Shown piece after piece: positions 26,151 to 36,234 of a DNA stretch of 64,000 nt. The notes beneath the pieces were generated by a model. That model searched no databases. It had not been told where the DNA came from and was given only the letters and a program-made list of their open reading frames with translations. How positions within the stretch are numbered: position 1 is the stretch's first letter; the number at the start of each line of letters is the position of its first letter. This DNA is from Mobilicoccus caccae. GTDB taxonomy: Bacteria > Actinomycetota > Actinomycetes > Actinomycetales > Dermatophilaceae. The stretch lies in the NCBI RefSeq assembly GCF_030161635.1, contig NZ_BSUO01000001.1, positions 3,949,199 through 4,013,198 of the forward strand, given 5' to 3'. Position numbers and translations under genes: made by a program.

Positions 26151-26426
26151 GGGCACGCCGTCCCGGTGGGATTAGTCGGTGAGGAGATGGACCGGTCCGG
26201 ACGGTACGGGAGCGGGGTGTCGACATCACCAGAAACCGACCGAACAGTCCTAGGGCATCGACATGGCGATCCGCGATCACCATGCGCTCCGGGCAGCGGA
26301 GATGGACCGAACCACGCAGGCGCGCCGCAGGCGGCCGGCGCCACGGCGCCCGCTCCCCATCCGAGGCCCTCAGCAGGTGCCGCCGGCCAGATCGACCGTT
26401 CGGAAAGAGGCGGCGTCCTCGCCGGC

Positions 26427-27283
26427 TCAGCGCGTCTCGGACCTCCCGCGGTCGTCGCCTGCTCGGTCCAGTAGTCGTGCGAAGCGAGTGCCGGGTTCGA
26501 TGACGATCACGTCGGACCCGGTGACGACCTCGTGCTCGTCGAAGGCGGCCAGGACGTCGGCGATGACCTCGTGGGTGGCCTCGCGGGTCTCCAGCTGGGT
26601 CGCCCCGGACCAGAAGACGAGTTCGATGTGGACGGTGGTCGTGCCGACCTGCGTGAGGAGGGCACGGGGGCCGGTTCGTCGAGCACGAGCGGTTCGGCGC
26701 GCATGGCCTCCTCGGCGACGCGGCAGGCGCGGCGCAGGTCGGTGGCGTCGTCGACGTCGAGGCCGACCGTGGTGCGGACCTGCTCGAAGCCGGTCTGGAC
26801 GGTGACGACCTCCGAGTGGAGCACCGCGTTGGGGATGAGCACCAGCCGCCCGTCGAAGGTGCGGATCGAGCTGGAGGTCAACCCCATCGAGACGATCGTC
26901 CCGCGATGGTCGGCGACGGCGATCTGGTCGCCGACGCGGAAACGGTCGCGTGCGAGCAGGACGATTCCGGCGAACATGTTGCCCAGCACGGTCTGGAACG
27001 CGATGCCGGCGGCGATGGAGACGACACCGACGCCGCCGAGGATGTCGACGGGCTTGACGCTGGGAAAGACGATGGTCAGGGCCGCGAGGACCGCGATGAG
27101 GACGGCGAGCCAGCCGGCGAGCCGGCCGAAGACGTCTGCGGAGGCGGGGCCACGACCGCGCCACAGCAGGCTGCTCCGGACCGCGGCGCGCAGCACGAAC
27201 GAGACGAGGACGCCGGCGCCCACGGTGGCCAGCCCCAGCCCGGCACCGGCCAAGGTCACGGGTGGCAGGTCGAGGGCGATCAT
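26427..27283 (-). pseudogene. MscS-type mechanosensitive channel, frame broken by a missing base
   Basis: From ATG 27283 the protein has hydrophobic segments (about residues 10-70) and the pore helix region GGVGVVSIAAGIAFQTVLGN, then the beta domain DRFRVGDQIAVADHRGTIVS. The frame then shifts: the C-terminal domain (VHIELVFWSGATQLETREAT, ending PGTRFARLLDRAG) lies in another frame to 26427. One extra base in the GGGGG run near 26668-26672 restores 285 residues. The start overlaps the stop of the DUF2254 gene by 4 bp. Confidence 0.82.
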
Positions 27284-28561
27284 CCGGCGCCACCGTCGGT
27301 CCCGTCGACCAGTTCGCGGGCGCGGCGGATCGCGGGAACGTAACGCTGCGCCGCGGCGGTCTCGAGGTCGTCGAGCATGTCGCGCAAGCGGGCAGGGATC
27401 TGCACGGAGTCGGAGCCGTAGTGGGCGATCTCCTCGACGGCGAGCCGGATGTGCCCCTCGATCGATTGGGGATCGTGGACAACGCGGACCCGCCCGCCGG
27501 CGTCGGTGATGTAGGGGCTCGGTGACTCGCGGCCCACGAGGCGGCGCAGGATGCGGTGCAGTTCGTCGATGCACTGGGTCGCCGTCGTCGGGTCGTTGAT
27601 GCCGGGGGAGAGCGCCCGCTCGGCGATGTCGACGAGCTGCCGGATGCCGAACGCGACGTCCTGACGCATCTGCCGCTCGGAGGCCAGGCCGACGTACGTG
27701 TACAGCTTCTCGCGGGACTCCTCATCGAGGGCGTCCACGCCCCAGACCCGGAGCATGTCCTGGCCCTCGGTGAGGAACTGCCCCACCGGGCGGTCGATCG
27801 TCACCACGGCGTCGTGCTCCGTCGCGAAGCTGACGAGGGCGTCGTAGTCGACGAACGTCAGCGCGCCGTGCCGCGTGCGCGTCGAGACGGCCACCCGAGG
27901 GGCGCCCGGATCGGGCGACCAGGTGGGTCCGGTCTCGACTTCTCCGTCGATCGCGTTCTCGGGGTACATCGCGTCGGCGAGATCCAGCGTGTGCTCGCCG
28001 ATCCGGGAGATCACCTGCGAGACCTGGATCGAAGTCGTGATGTGGTGGATGAACGCGAGGAAGAGGCCGACGCTGGCGAGCACCAGCCCGAACGCGACGG
28101 TCACGGACACCTGTGGCACGAACGTTCCGGTCTCGCCGTAGTCGCCGCGCACCGCCCGCGTCACGGTGAGCGCGAAGACGAAGCTCGCGGTGAACACGCC
28201 GAGGGTGGCCTGCGTGATGCGGCTGTCGAGAAACCCCCGAGCGCGCGGGGGTGAACTGGCTGCTCGCGAGCTGGAGGACGACCATGGTGATCGAGAAGAC
28301 GAGACCTGTCATCGAGATCATGCCGGTGGCGATCGTCCCCAGCAGGCCACGAGCCCCCGCAGGCCCGCCCTGGAAGACGTAGGGCACCTCGGTCTGCAGC
28401 CCCTCGTCGAGCAGGGGCAGCAGTACCCCGAGCAGGACCGCGCCCGTGGCGCACGCGACGGGAACGGCCCAGAACGGCCTCCACAGGTCCCGCCACCACG
28501 ACGAGCCCTCGACGTTCGGGGTGCCCCCGCGGGCGCGCGTCGCCTCCGCGGTCTTCGTCAT
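27280..28561 (-). pseudogene. DUF2254 membrane protein, frame broken by two missing bases
   Basis: From ATG 28561 the N-terminal part (WWRDLWRPFWAVPVACATGA, then FSITMVVLQLASSQFTP) is in one frame. The rest, from LGVFTASFVFALTVTRAV through GINDPTTATQCIDELHRIL, is in another and ends at 27280. The bridge RALGGFLDSRITQA is recovered only by adding one base to the CCCCC and one to the GGGGG run near 28230-28250. The result is 427 residues, normal for DUF2254. The function is unknown; the pairing with MscS suggests an envelope-tension or ion role. Confidence 0.82.
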
Positions 28562-28738
28562 CGGGTTCCTCCTGCGAGCTCGACGTCGTGATGTCACGGA
28601 CCCGAGCATCATGCCCGCCTCGACGACCCGACGCAGGGCAGCCCCCTGGTGCCGCGCGCGGTCCGGCGTCCTGGCGGGCATACTCGTCGGACAGCGACCG
28701 CGGGACATCATCAACCGCGGCCGAAGGAGGGAGTCGGC

Positions 28739-29263
28739 GTGTTCTTCGACGACTGGGCGGGCCTGCTCCGCGTCCTCGTCGTCGGCACGTGCGCCTACGT
28801 CGCCCTCATCGCGCTGCTCCGTGTCTCCGGCAAGCGGACCCTGGCCAAGCTCAACGCCTTCGACTTCGTCGTCACCGTCGCCCTCGGCTCCACCCTGGCG
28901 ACCGTGCTGCTGTCCGCCGACGTCGCCCTCGCCGAAGGCGTCCTCGCCATGCTGCTGCTCGTCGCGCTGCAGTACGTCGTGGCCTGGCTCTCGACTCGCA
29001 GTCGCGCAGTCGAACGGCTCGTCAAGTCGGAACCGACGCTCCTCTACCGGAACGGGTTCCTCGCCGGTCCGATGCGCCGGGCTCGGGTCACCGAGGACGA
29101 GATCCGACAGGCTGCCCGTTCGAGCGGCAAGACCGACCTCGACGAGGTGTCCGCGGTGGTGCTCGAGACGGACGGCACCCTCAGCGTTCTGCCGGGTGTG
29201 CCGCACGTGTCGGAGCAGCGCCACCGTGGGCCCGGCCGGGTGGGGGACGAACCGGGGGCCTGA
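28739..29263 (+). CDS. YetF/DUF421 family membrane protein
   Basis: The 174-residue protein has three N-terminal transmembrane segments (VLVVGTCAYVALIALLRVSG with GKRTLAKLNAFDFVVTVALG) and a soluble C-terminal DUF421 domain with TLLYRNGFLAGPMRRARV and VETDGTLSVLP-like motifs. GTG 28739 follows AAGGAGGGA. The role of the family is unclear. It is divergent to the DUF2254-MscS pair. Confidence 0.87.
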   Translation: MFFDDWAGLLRVLVVGTCAYVALIALLRVSGKRTLAKLNAFDFVVTVALGSTLATVLLSADVALAEGVLAMLLLVALQYVVAWLSTRSRAVERLVKSEPTLLYRNGFLAGPMRRARVTEDEIRQAARSSGKTDLDEVSAVVLETDGTLSVLPGVPHVSEQRHRGPGRVGDEPGA

Positions 29264-29385
29264 CCCGGGTCTGCGACCGGGTCGGGGGCGGTCGAGGTCC
29301 ACCTGCGGGAGGAACCCGTGTGCCCATGCGTGATCCCCGACGCGTGGACCCGGGTCAGCTCCGTCCTCGATCACCGCCGCCGGTG

Positions 29386-29937
29386 TCACCGCAGGGCGTA
29401 GCGGGAGTACACGATCCGGTCGGCGAAGCTCATGGACTCGAGCAACCGCGGGGAGGCGGTGAAGCCGGCCGGGAAGAGGCGCCGCCCCTCGCCCTGCACG
29501 ACCGGGTAGGTGAAGAGGCGCAGTTCGTCCACGAGCCCGGCGACGAGGAGGGCGTGGCACAGGGTGATGCTGCCGGTGACGACGATGTCGCCTCCGTCGG
29601 TGTCCTTGAGCCGGGCGACCTGCGACACCGGCTCCCCCGAGAGGATCGTCGAGTTCTGCCACCCCGGGTCGGTGAGCGTGCGTGACACGACGTACTTCTC
29701 GACCGTGTCGAGGTAGCCCGAGATGCCGGTCTCGTCGTCGGCGTTCTGCGGCCAGTACCCGCGGAAGTCCGTGAACGTCTGCCGCCCGAGGAGGACGGCG
29801 TCGCAGGCGTCGTCCTGACGCCGCGTCTCCGCCTCCATGCGCGGGTCGTCCATCTGGGTCTGTGGGTCGAACCAGTCTCCGAGCATCTCGACCGCGCCGT
29901 CGAGCGTGATGTTCTGGGTGATCGCGAGCGTGCGCAT
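29386..29937 (-). CDS. Dihydrofolate reductase/RibD C-terminal family protein
   Basis: This 183-residue protein has the RibD_C fold: MRTLAITQNITLDGAVEMLG, VLLGRQTFTDFRGYW, DIVVTGSITLCHALL and LVDELRLFTYPVVQGEGRRL. Such stand-alone proteins probably reduce pteridine- or flavin-like compounds with NADPH. The ATG at 29937 has GGAGG-like sequence upstream; the in-frame start at 29973 is a weaker choice. Confidence 0.88.
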   Translation of the reverse strand: MRTLAITQNITLDGAVEMLGDWFDPQTQMDDPRMEAETRRQDDACDAVLLGRQTFTDFRGYWPQNADDETGISGYLDTVEKYVVSRTLTDPGWQNSTILSGEPVSQVARLKDTDGGDIVVTGSITLCHALLVAGLVDELRLFTYPVVQGEGRRLFPAGFTASPRLLESMSFADRIVYSRYALR

Positions 29938-30028
29938 GGAGCCTCCTGAGGGGAGCGTGTGCTCACAGCCCAACGCTGATCGCCAGTGAGGTCAAGGGGC
30001 GCCTCCCCGGAGGGAGCAGAGGGCCGGG

Positions 30029-30742
30029 TCAGGCGGGCGTGGCGACCGGCGTGGACCCGACGGCGGGGCGGAGACGTTCGCGAACGGTCGGTGGCATGGT
30101 CACCCGGCGCAGGATGACGTACTCGACCACGACCAGGTTGACCAGGATGGCCGCCCAGGCGCTCGTCGTGTAGATCTGATCGAACGGCAGGTCGGGCGCC
30201 ACATTTCGTTTGAGGACCACGCCGGCGAGCAGGAAGACCCGCAGGGCCACGGCGCTGTAGGTGAGGGCGTAGTTGCGGGTCATCCAGATCCGATGGGCCT
30301 TGATCTGGCCGTGACGGATGCTCGTGTACCCGCGGTAGGCGGTGTAGAGCCACAGGACGGTCAGGAGCGCGAAGGCGACCTGGGCCGACAGCCCGCTCAG
30401 TGAGTAGAGCGCGGCGAAGAGGGACACCACCGCCGCGACCACGACCGACCCGAGGTAGACCCGCCCGACGATCCGATGCACGTGCGGTCGGCGGGCCCGC
30501 AGACGGGTCAGGAACTGCAGCGGGCCGAGTGCGAGCGCGAGCCCTCCGGGCAGCGCATGCACGGTGAGGGTGAGGGCGTGCCAGGCGACGTCGGGGTCGA
30601 TGGGCACGCGGCTGGCCGCGGGGTCGCTGCTGAGGGTGGGGGGCACGGCGAAGGCGACAGTCCCGAGGGCGGCCAGCGCCATCACCGCCCAGGGCACCTG
30701 CCGTCGTCGTCGAGAGAGCGTGGTCGAGGGGTTGCGTTGCAT
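30029..30742 (-). CDS. DUF2306 family membrane protein
   Basis: The 237-residue protein has about seven hydrophobic segments and the family motif HRIVGRVYLGSVVVAAVVSL after an Arg-rich loop; a second conserved stretch is AHRIWMTRNYALTYSAVALR. The His residues in both motifs recall heme or quinone sites, but the role is unproven. It is divergent to a TetR gene that probably controls it through the palindrome at 30782. Confidence 0.82.
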   Translation of the reverse strand: MQRNPSTTLSRRRRQVPWAVMALAALGTVAFAVPPTLSSDPAASRVPIDPDVAWHALTLTVHALPGGLALALGPLQFLTRLRARRPHVHRIVGRVYLGSVVVAAVVSLFAALYSLSGLSAQVAFALLTVLWLYTAYRGYTSIRHGQIKAHRIWMTRNYALTYSAVALRVFLLAGVVLKRNVAPDLPFDQIYTTSAWAAILVNLVVVEYVILRRVTMPPTVRERLRPAVGSTPVATPA

Positions 30743-30781
30743 GGCTGGCTCTTGGTGGGAAAACGCTGCTCGTCGACGTGC

Positions 30782-30798
30782 TGTTAGAGGCTCTAACA
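30782..30798. promoter_or_regulatory. TetR operator palindrome
   Basis: TGTTAGAGGCTCTAACA is a perfect 17-bp palindrome between the divergent DUF2306 and TetR genes. Its half site TGTTAG is the same as in the operator at 22979-22993. Confidence 0.78.
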
Positions 30799-30928
30799 AC
30801 TATGATGGTGCCTTACATCCGTGTGCGGCACAAGCCGTCGCGGCGAGTCGACCCACGATGGCGCGCTGCGATATCACCGCGACGGACCCACCCGTCGGCC
30901 ACCGGCCGAGTCACCCGAGGAGGCGCCG

Positions 30929-31662
30929 ATGCCCAGCGGACCGACCGCCAACCCGATGCGTGCGCGCTTTCGGGCACAGGTGCGCGACGACGTCAAACAG
31001 GCGGCCCTGAGTCAGCTCGCCACGGGTGGCGCTCAGGCGATCTCGCTCAATGCGATCGCCAAGGAGTTGGGGGTGTCGGGGCCGGCGCTGTATCGCTACT
31101 TCGCCGGACGCGATGAGTTGCTGACCGCGCTGGTCATCGACGCCTACCAGGATCTGCGCGATGCCCTGGCGCTCGCGCTCGACACCGTGCCGCCGTCGAC
31201 GCCGCCCTCAGCGGCCCCAGCCGGCCCGGTCGCGCGTCTGGCTCGGGCCTACCGTCACTGGGCCCTCGCCCAACCGCATCGCTACGAGCTGCTCTTCAAG
31301 CCACCCATCCCGGGTTACGACGCGCATGCCGACGAGCTGGCGACCGCGGCCCGGTCGCTGATGGGCATCCTCCTCGCGGCGTTGGCCTCCTCGACCCCTG
31401 CGCTCGAGGGCGCGAGCGGGGAGACGCCGACTCGGCGGGGGGACCGCCGGTCTACTCGCATGACGCGGTCTTGGCCGAGCGCGGCGCGGGCAGTGCGCTG
31501 TTCGGCCTCGCTGTGTCGGTGTGGTCGTGTCTTCACGGCGTCGTCAGCCTGGAATGCGGGGGCAGTTTTGTGGCCATGCAGCTCGACACGGACGCCCTCT
31601 TCGACCGCGAGGTGGAGGCCCTGGTCGCCCGGGTCGACGCGAGCTCGACCGGGGGTGGGTGA
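30929..31662 (+). pseudogene. TetR family regulator, frame broken by a missing base
   Basis: The N-terminal DNA-binding domain is intact (ALSQLATGGAQAISLNAIAK, then ELGVSGPALYRYFAGRDELL). The C-terminal WHG-like ligand domain (FGLAVSVWSCLHGVVSLECG, then ALFDREVEALVARV) is in another frame and ends at 31662. Adding one G to the GGGG run near 31420-31423 joins them into 244 residues. It is divergent to DUF2306 and has a palindromic operator in the shared region. Confidence 0.82.
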
Positions 31663-31664
31663 CC

Positions 31665-32588
31665 TCACCCGGCCGGGCGCAGATGTTCCCCGCACACCTG
31701 GGAGGCGGCGTGGGCGAGGGAGGCGAGGAACCCGGCGACGGCCGGGTTGAGACGTTCGTGGCGATGCAGCACGAGAACGTGTCTGCGGACCTCGCTCGCC
31801 TCGAGCGGTGCCACGCCGAGCCCCTCGCCGATGCCCCGGGCCAGCGCAGGGATGAGGGCGACGCCGAGGCCGCTCGCGACGAAGCGCCGCACGACGTCGT
31901 AGTCGTTGCTGCGCATGCTCACCTCGGGCACGAAACCGGCGAGGGCGCACAGCCGTTCCAGACACTGCGCGCCGGCGGTGTCGGCGGCGGTCGTGATCCA
32001 GGTCGCGTCCGCGAGGTCGGACCACGCGACGACCGCACGTCCGAGCAGCTCGTGGTCCTCGGGGACGATGAGCAGCAGGTCCTCGGCGAGCAGCGCCCGG
32101 GTCTCGACGTCGGCGGGGATACGGCGGGGGACGAGGTCGTAGCGGTACACGAGGGCGACGTCGATCTGCCCGTCGAGGAGTTGCGCGACGAGCTCGTCGG
32201 TCTCACCCTCCCCGAGCCGGATCTGCACCTGCGGATGCGCGGCCCGAAAGTGCGAGAAGGCCGCCGGCAACAACCGTTCACTCGCTGTGGGGAACGAGCC
32301 GACGCGCAGCGTGCCCAGACGCCCCTGCGCCATGGTGACGACGTCCTCTTCGAGCAGCCGCAGCGCGGTGAGGCTGTCCCGCGAGCGCTCGGCGAGGAGA
32401 CGGGCCGTCGGCGTCGGGGTGATGCTGCGCGCCGACCGGTCGAAGAGCACCATCTTGAGGCTGCGTTCGAGCGTCGCGATCTGCTGGGACACGGCCGAGG
32501 GAGTGTAGCCGAGCTCGCGCGCCGCGTCGGCGAAGGACCCGGTCCGCAGCACGGTGACGAGGGTTTGCAGATGCAGCGGGTTGAGCAT
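31665..32588 (-). CDS. LysR family transcriptional regulator
   Basis: The 307-residue protein has an N-terminal winged helix (LVTVLRTGSFADAARELGYT, then PSAVSQQIATLE) and a substrate-binding domain with a typical LysR effector fold. ATG 32588 is the family start; a TTG at 32600 is possible. No obvious target gene lies next to it: the divergent neighbour is the DUF222/HNH gene 400 bp away. Confidence 0.92.
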   Translation of the reverse strand: MLNPLHLQTLVTVLRTGSFADAARELGYTPSAVSQQIATLERSLKMVLFDRSARSITPTPTARLLAERSRDSLTALRLLEEDVVTMAQGRLGTLRVGSFPTASERLLPAAFSHFRAAHPQVQIRLGEGETDELVAQLLDGQIDVALVYRYDLVPRRIPADVETRALLAEDLLLIVPEDHELLGRAVVAWSDLADATWITTAADTAGAQCLERLCALAGFVPEVSMRSNDYDVVRRFVASGLGVALIPALARGIGEGLGVAPLEASEVRRHVLVLHRHERLNPAVAGFLASLAHAASQVCGEHLRPAG

Positions 32589-32995
32589 GGGCGAAGCCAA
32601 CCACAGGTGTGGCCTTCCTCCTGCGGGATGACGGAGCAGTAGGCCGTCTGATCGATGCGCGTAGATCTGACCGAGGAAGGACTGTCGGCGGCGGGTGGCA
32701 CGGTATTCCGCATCCGGAGTCTGGAGTCGCTGCGGTGTCCGGGCGGGTGGGTGGCTCGCGGTGGGGCGCCTTCCTCGGGGCGGTGAGAGGTGATGCGGGA
32801 CGCCGTCGAATCACGCACGTACGCAGGCCCGCCTGGATTATCGGATGGTCCGGGCGGGCGCGTGGATCGCGCCGGTCGGAATGTGTTCGGGAGCAAGAGG
32901 TCTGGTGCTTGTCCACAGCGGCGGGGGCGGCCTGGAGTTATCAACAGGCAGGTCAGAGGGTTGTGAGGCGTATTTCTGTTCGATAAGATGCACGT
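32589..32995. other. 407-bp intergenic region between LysR and the DUF222 gene
   Basis: No ORF with coding character was found. The last 60 bp before the DUF222 ATG contain a lower-GC stretch with GTTCGATAAGATG, a plausible -10 region. I see no repeat or RNA structure that I would call. Confidence 0.5.
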
Positions 32996-34375
32996 ATGAC
33001 TACAGCCGCACCCACCACGATCATCGGTCCCGCCGATGATGCTGTCGTGGTGCAGGTGGAGCGACTCACCCGGGAGCTGGGTGACCTCGCTCGCGCCGTG
33101 GTGTCGATCCCCTCCGGCGACCTCGCGGCCGTGGCGGCGGCCGCATCGGCACTGGTGTCGGCGGCCGAGGCCACCCGGGCCGCGGTGGTGCTGGAGGCCT
33201 ACCAGCGGGGCGTGATCGCCCAGTCCGACCATCCGCGGGTGGATCGGTGGGTGGAGCAGTCCAGCCGTGAGGGTGGCGCGCCGGTGGCTCGGGCGCAGGC
33301 CCGGCAACTCAAGGACGTCGCATCAGTGCCCGACGGGGGAGATCTGGCGGTGCTGCGCCGGGCGATCATCGAGGGGCGGGTGCCGATGGAGGCCGCGGCC
33401 ACGGTCGCGCGGGTCTTTCGTCGGTGGCGCTCATCGATCGACTACGGCGACTGGGACGTGCTGCTGGAGACCCTCATCGGCTGGGCCGCCGAGGGGGCGG
33501 TGCGCCGCGAGCTGGAGGCCCTCGAGGACATGGTCATCGGGCAGTACGGCACCGCCGGCGCGCTGGACGCCGCCCACGAACGGGACTACCAGCGGCGCGA
33601 ACTCACCGCCTTCCGCCGCGACCACGCCGGGATGCTGTGCGCGACGCTGCGCCTGGACCCGGCCTCCGAGGCCGTGTTCACCGCCGCGATCCACGCCACC
33701 TCCGCACCCCGTCCGGGCGATGACGGCGCCCTGGACGAACGCACGCCCGGTCAGCGACGCGCCGACGCGCTGCTGGCGCTGGTCGGGGGCGCGACCACCC
33801 CGTCCCGGGCGATGCCCGGCTCGGGATCCAAGGCCAGAGTCGTCATCACGATGACGCTGCAGGACCTGCTCTCGGGGATCGCCGACCACGCTGCGGGGGA
33901 TTCCGCAGGCCATGGGGCTTTCGGTGGGCAGCGGGTCTCCACCGAGCGAGGCTATGGGAGGACCGGATTCGCCCAGGCGCTCTCACCCACCGAGGTGCGG
34001 ATGCTGGCCTGCGACGCGCAGATCATCCCGGCCGTCCTCGGCGGCACGGGCGAACTCCTCGAACTCGGGCACACCAAACGGCTCATCACCCCCGGGCTGG
34101 GATACGCGCTGCAACTACGCGACAAGGGATGCAGCTTCCCCGGCTGCACGGCACCCCCGAGCTGGTGCGACGGACACCACATCACGCACTGGGCCGCCGG
34201 CGGACGAACCGACCTGAACAACCTCGCCCTGCTCTGTCGACATCATCACGTCGAAGTCCACCGCAAAGGACATACCGCCACCGTCGACGACGACGAAGTC
34301 CACTGGGTCAGATCCGACGGCACACCCATCGGCAACCGTCCACGCCCCGACACGCCCTTGGCAGGCACGGCATGA
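32996..34375 (+). CDS. DUF222/HNH endonuclease family protein
   Basis: The 459-residue protein has the actinobacterial 13E12-type layout: an N-terminal DUF222 helical domain (about residues 20-330) and a C-terminal HNH nuclease domain with CSFPGCTAPPSWCDGHHITH and LCRHHHVEVHRKG. Such genes are multicopy and selfish-looking in actinomycetes, and their biological role is unsettled. The HNH residues appear complete. Confidence 0.9.
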   Translation: MTTAAPTTIIGPADDAVVVQVERLTRELGDLARAVVSIPSGDLAAVAAAASALVSAAEATRAAVVLEAYQRGVIAQSDHPRVDRWVEQSSREGGAPVARAQARQLKDVASVPDGGDLAVLRRAIIEGRVPMEAAATVARVFRRWRSSIDYGDWDVLLETLIGWAAEGAVRRELEALEDMVIGQYGTAGALDAAHERDYQRRELTAFRRDHAGMLCATLRLDPASEAVFTAAIHATSAPRPGDDGALDERTPGQRRADALLALVGGATTPSRAMPGSGSKARVVITMTLQDLLSGIADHAAGDSAGHGAFGGQRVSTERGYGRTGFAQALSPTEVRMLACDAQIIPAVLGGTGELLELGHTKRLITPGLGYALQLRDKGCSFPGCTAPPSWCDGHHITHWAAGGRTDLNNLALLCRHHHVEVHRKGHTATVDDDEVHWVRSDGTPIGNRPRPDTPLAGTA

Positions 34376-34686
34376 ATGGCGTCGCGATGATTCGCGCCGT
34401 GCCGGAGGCGACGGTCGGGATCATCGCCCTGTCGACGTCCGGTGCTGTGTCGGGAGTGGTCGGCGGACGAGTCGGCCTGCCGTCTCCCCGAGCCGTCGTC
34501 CTGCCGTCGCCGTCGCCAGCGTTCGTTCGTCGATGTCGGACATCCCAGCTACGTGGACGGCGCGTCTCCGTGACGAAGCCGGTGCCCGCCGTCGTCCGGC
34601 GCGACGAACGTGCCTTCCCCGAGCATGTGCGGGATGCGCCCGGGAGTCCACGTTGCGACAGCCGGACGACGCCCGGCAGGGGCGGG
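34376..34686. other. 311-bp region without a supported gene
   Basis: The stretch between the DUF222/HNH gene and the amino-acid ABC operon is G/C rich and all its frames look like shadows. I see no clear terminator or repeat. Confidence 0.4.
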
Positions 34687-35526
34687 TCAGCCGATGAGTC
34701 GGGGTTCGCCGACCTCGACGGCGGATTCGTCGAGTCCGTTGTCCTTGAGGATCTTGGCGAGGGTGCCGTCCTCGTGCATCTGCTTGATGTGGGCGTTGAA
34801 CGCCTCCAGCAGGGCCGTGTTCTGCTTAGGCACGGGGAACGCGGCTTGGGCGGCCTCCTTCGAGGCGGCGACCGTCGGCTCGGGCTCGGCGACGCTGATC
34901 TTCATGTCGGGGTTCGTGGCCTTCTGAGACCCGAAGCTGTCGACGGCGATCGCGATCCGACCGGCCTTGAGGTCCTGGTTGAGGTTGACGGTCGAGGGGT
35001 AGATCTTGAGGCTCCCACCCAGGTACTTCTTGAGGTCGTCGACCCACAGGTACCCGTCGACCGTGCCGACCTGCTTGCCCTTGAGGTCGGAGATCTTGGA
35101 GATGGCCTCCTTGGAGGAGATCGCCATCTGGTCGAGGTACATGGGGTCGGTGAGGGAGACGATCTCCGAGCGCGCCTTGGTGCGGTACCAGTCCGGGATG
35201 CCGGTGTCGGCGCGACCGCTCTGCACCGTGGGGATGACGGCGGCGGGCGCCATCCACTTGGCCTCGATCTGCAGGCACTCCTTCTGCGCGATGTGCTCGA
35301 GGATGTCGGCGTCGACGCCCTTCATCCCGTCACCGTCGCGGGCCCCGAACGGCGGCAGGTCGTACCCCGCCACGGTGAGCTTGCCCTTGGTCACGGTCTC
35401 GAACGTGTGCTGAGGCGTGCAGTTCTGGCCGGCGGCGTCGTTCTGCCCACCACCCCCACACGCCGCGAGACCGGTCGAGATCAGCAGGAGGGAGGCGGCG
35501 GACAGCGTTGTCCTCGTGGGGCGCAT
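34687..35526 (-). CDS. Amino-acid ABC transporter substrate-binding lipoprotein
   Basis: The 279-residue SBP_bac_3 protein starts with a lipoprotein signal ending in the lipobox LAAC (Cys 23), so it is anchored outside the membrane. Family motifs include GYDLPPFGARDGDGMKGVDA and AKWMAPAAVIPTVQSGRADT. It is the last gene of the minus-strand operon with two permeases and an ATPase and should deliver a polar amino acid. The ligand is not readable from the sequence. Confidence 0.92.
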   Translation of the reverse strand: MRPTRTTLSAASLLLISTGLAACGGGGQNDAAGQNCTPQHTFETVTKGKLTVAGYDLPPFGARDGDGMKGVDADILEHIAQKECLQIEAKWMAPAAVIPTVQSGRADTGIPDWYRTKARSEIVSLTDPMYLDQMAISSKEAISKISDLKGKQVGTVDGYLWVDDLKKYLGGSLKIYPSTVNLNQDLKAGRIAIAVDSFGSQKATNPDMKISVAEPEPTVAASKEAAQAAFPVPKQNTALLEAFNAHIKQMHEDGTLAKILKDNGLDESAVEVGEPRLIG

Positions 35527-35586
35527 GGGTTCGGGCCTTTCGTCAGGTGGAGCGAGAAACGGCGGTGGAGCAGAGACGGCGGTGCG

Positions 35587-36234
35587 TCAGAGGTGTCGCG
35601 ACATGCGGGCGGTGATGCGGTCGGTGAGCAGGCTCATGGGGATGGTCACGGCGGCGTACATGAGTCCCGCGAGGGTGAGGACCGACAGGTACCGGAAGGT
35701 GGTCGAGCCGATGCTGTACGCGGCGCCGAGCAGCTCGGGCAGCGCGATCGTGTAGGCGAGCGAGGTCGCCTGGAAGATGAGGATGGCGAAGCCGAGCAGC
35801 GGTGGCACCGCGATCCGCAGGCCCTGGGGGATGACGACGTACCGCAGCGTGTCCAGGTGCGACATCCCGAGCGCGTCCGCCGCCTCGACCTCACCCGCCG
35901 GGACGGCCTGCAGGCCACCGCGGATGATCTCGGAGGTGTAGGCACCGGTGGTCAGGGCCAGGGCGATGACGGCCGAGACGAACGAGCTGAGGGTGAGCCC
36001 GAATCCGGGCATGCCGAAGTAGAAGATCTGCAGGACGACCAGTGCGGGGGTCCCGCGGCCGAGCTCGACCAGGGCGATGACCGCGGAGCGCAGGAGACCG
36101 TTCTCGCTGCTCGCGCCAAGGGCGAGCAGCAACCCGAACGGCAACCCCAGGACCAGGGAGGCGATCGTCACCTGGACGCTGGTGACGAGCCCGGTGCCGA
36201 GCGCGGGCAGATAGGTGAGCCAGTCGGCGAACAT
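35587..36234 (-). CDS. Amino-acid ABC transporter permease
   Basis: The 215-residue His/Glu/Gln/Arg-type permease has about five transmembrane segments and the EAA-like loop VEAADALGMSHLDTLRYVVI. It overlaps the second permease by one base (TGATG). It should pair with the protein encoded at 36234-36878. Confidence 0.92.
   Translation of the reverse strand: MFADWLTYLPALGTGLVTSVQVTIASLVLGLPFGLLLALGASSENGLLRSAVIALVELGRGTPALVVLQIFYFGMPGFGLTLSSFVSAVIALALTTGAYTSEIIRGGLQAVPAGEVEAADALGMSHLDTLRYVVIPQGLRIAVPPLLGFAILIFQATSLAYTIALPELLGAAYSIGSTTFRYLSVLTLAGLMYAAVTIPMSLLTDRITARMSRHL

Noticed and set aside
27722..29662. 646-codon minus-strand frame over YetF and DUF2254
   Set aside because: Only its middle part is real DUF2254 sequence; the first 360 codons are antisense to YetF and the RibD-like gene.
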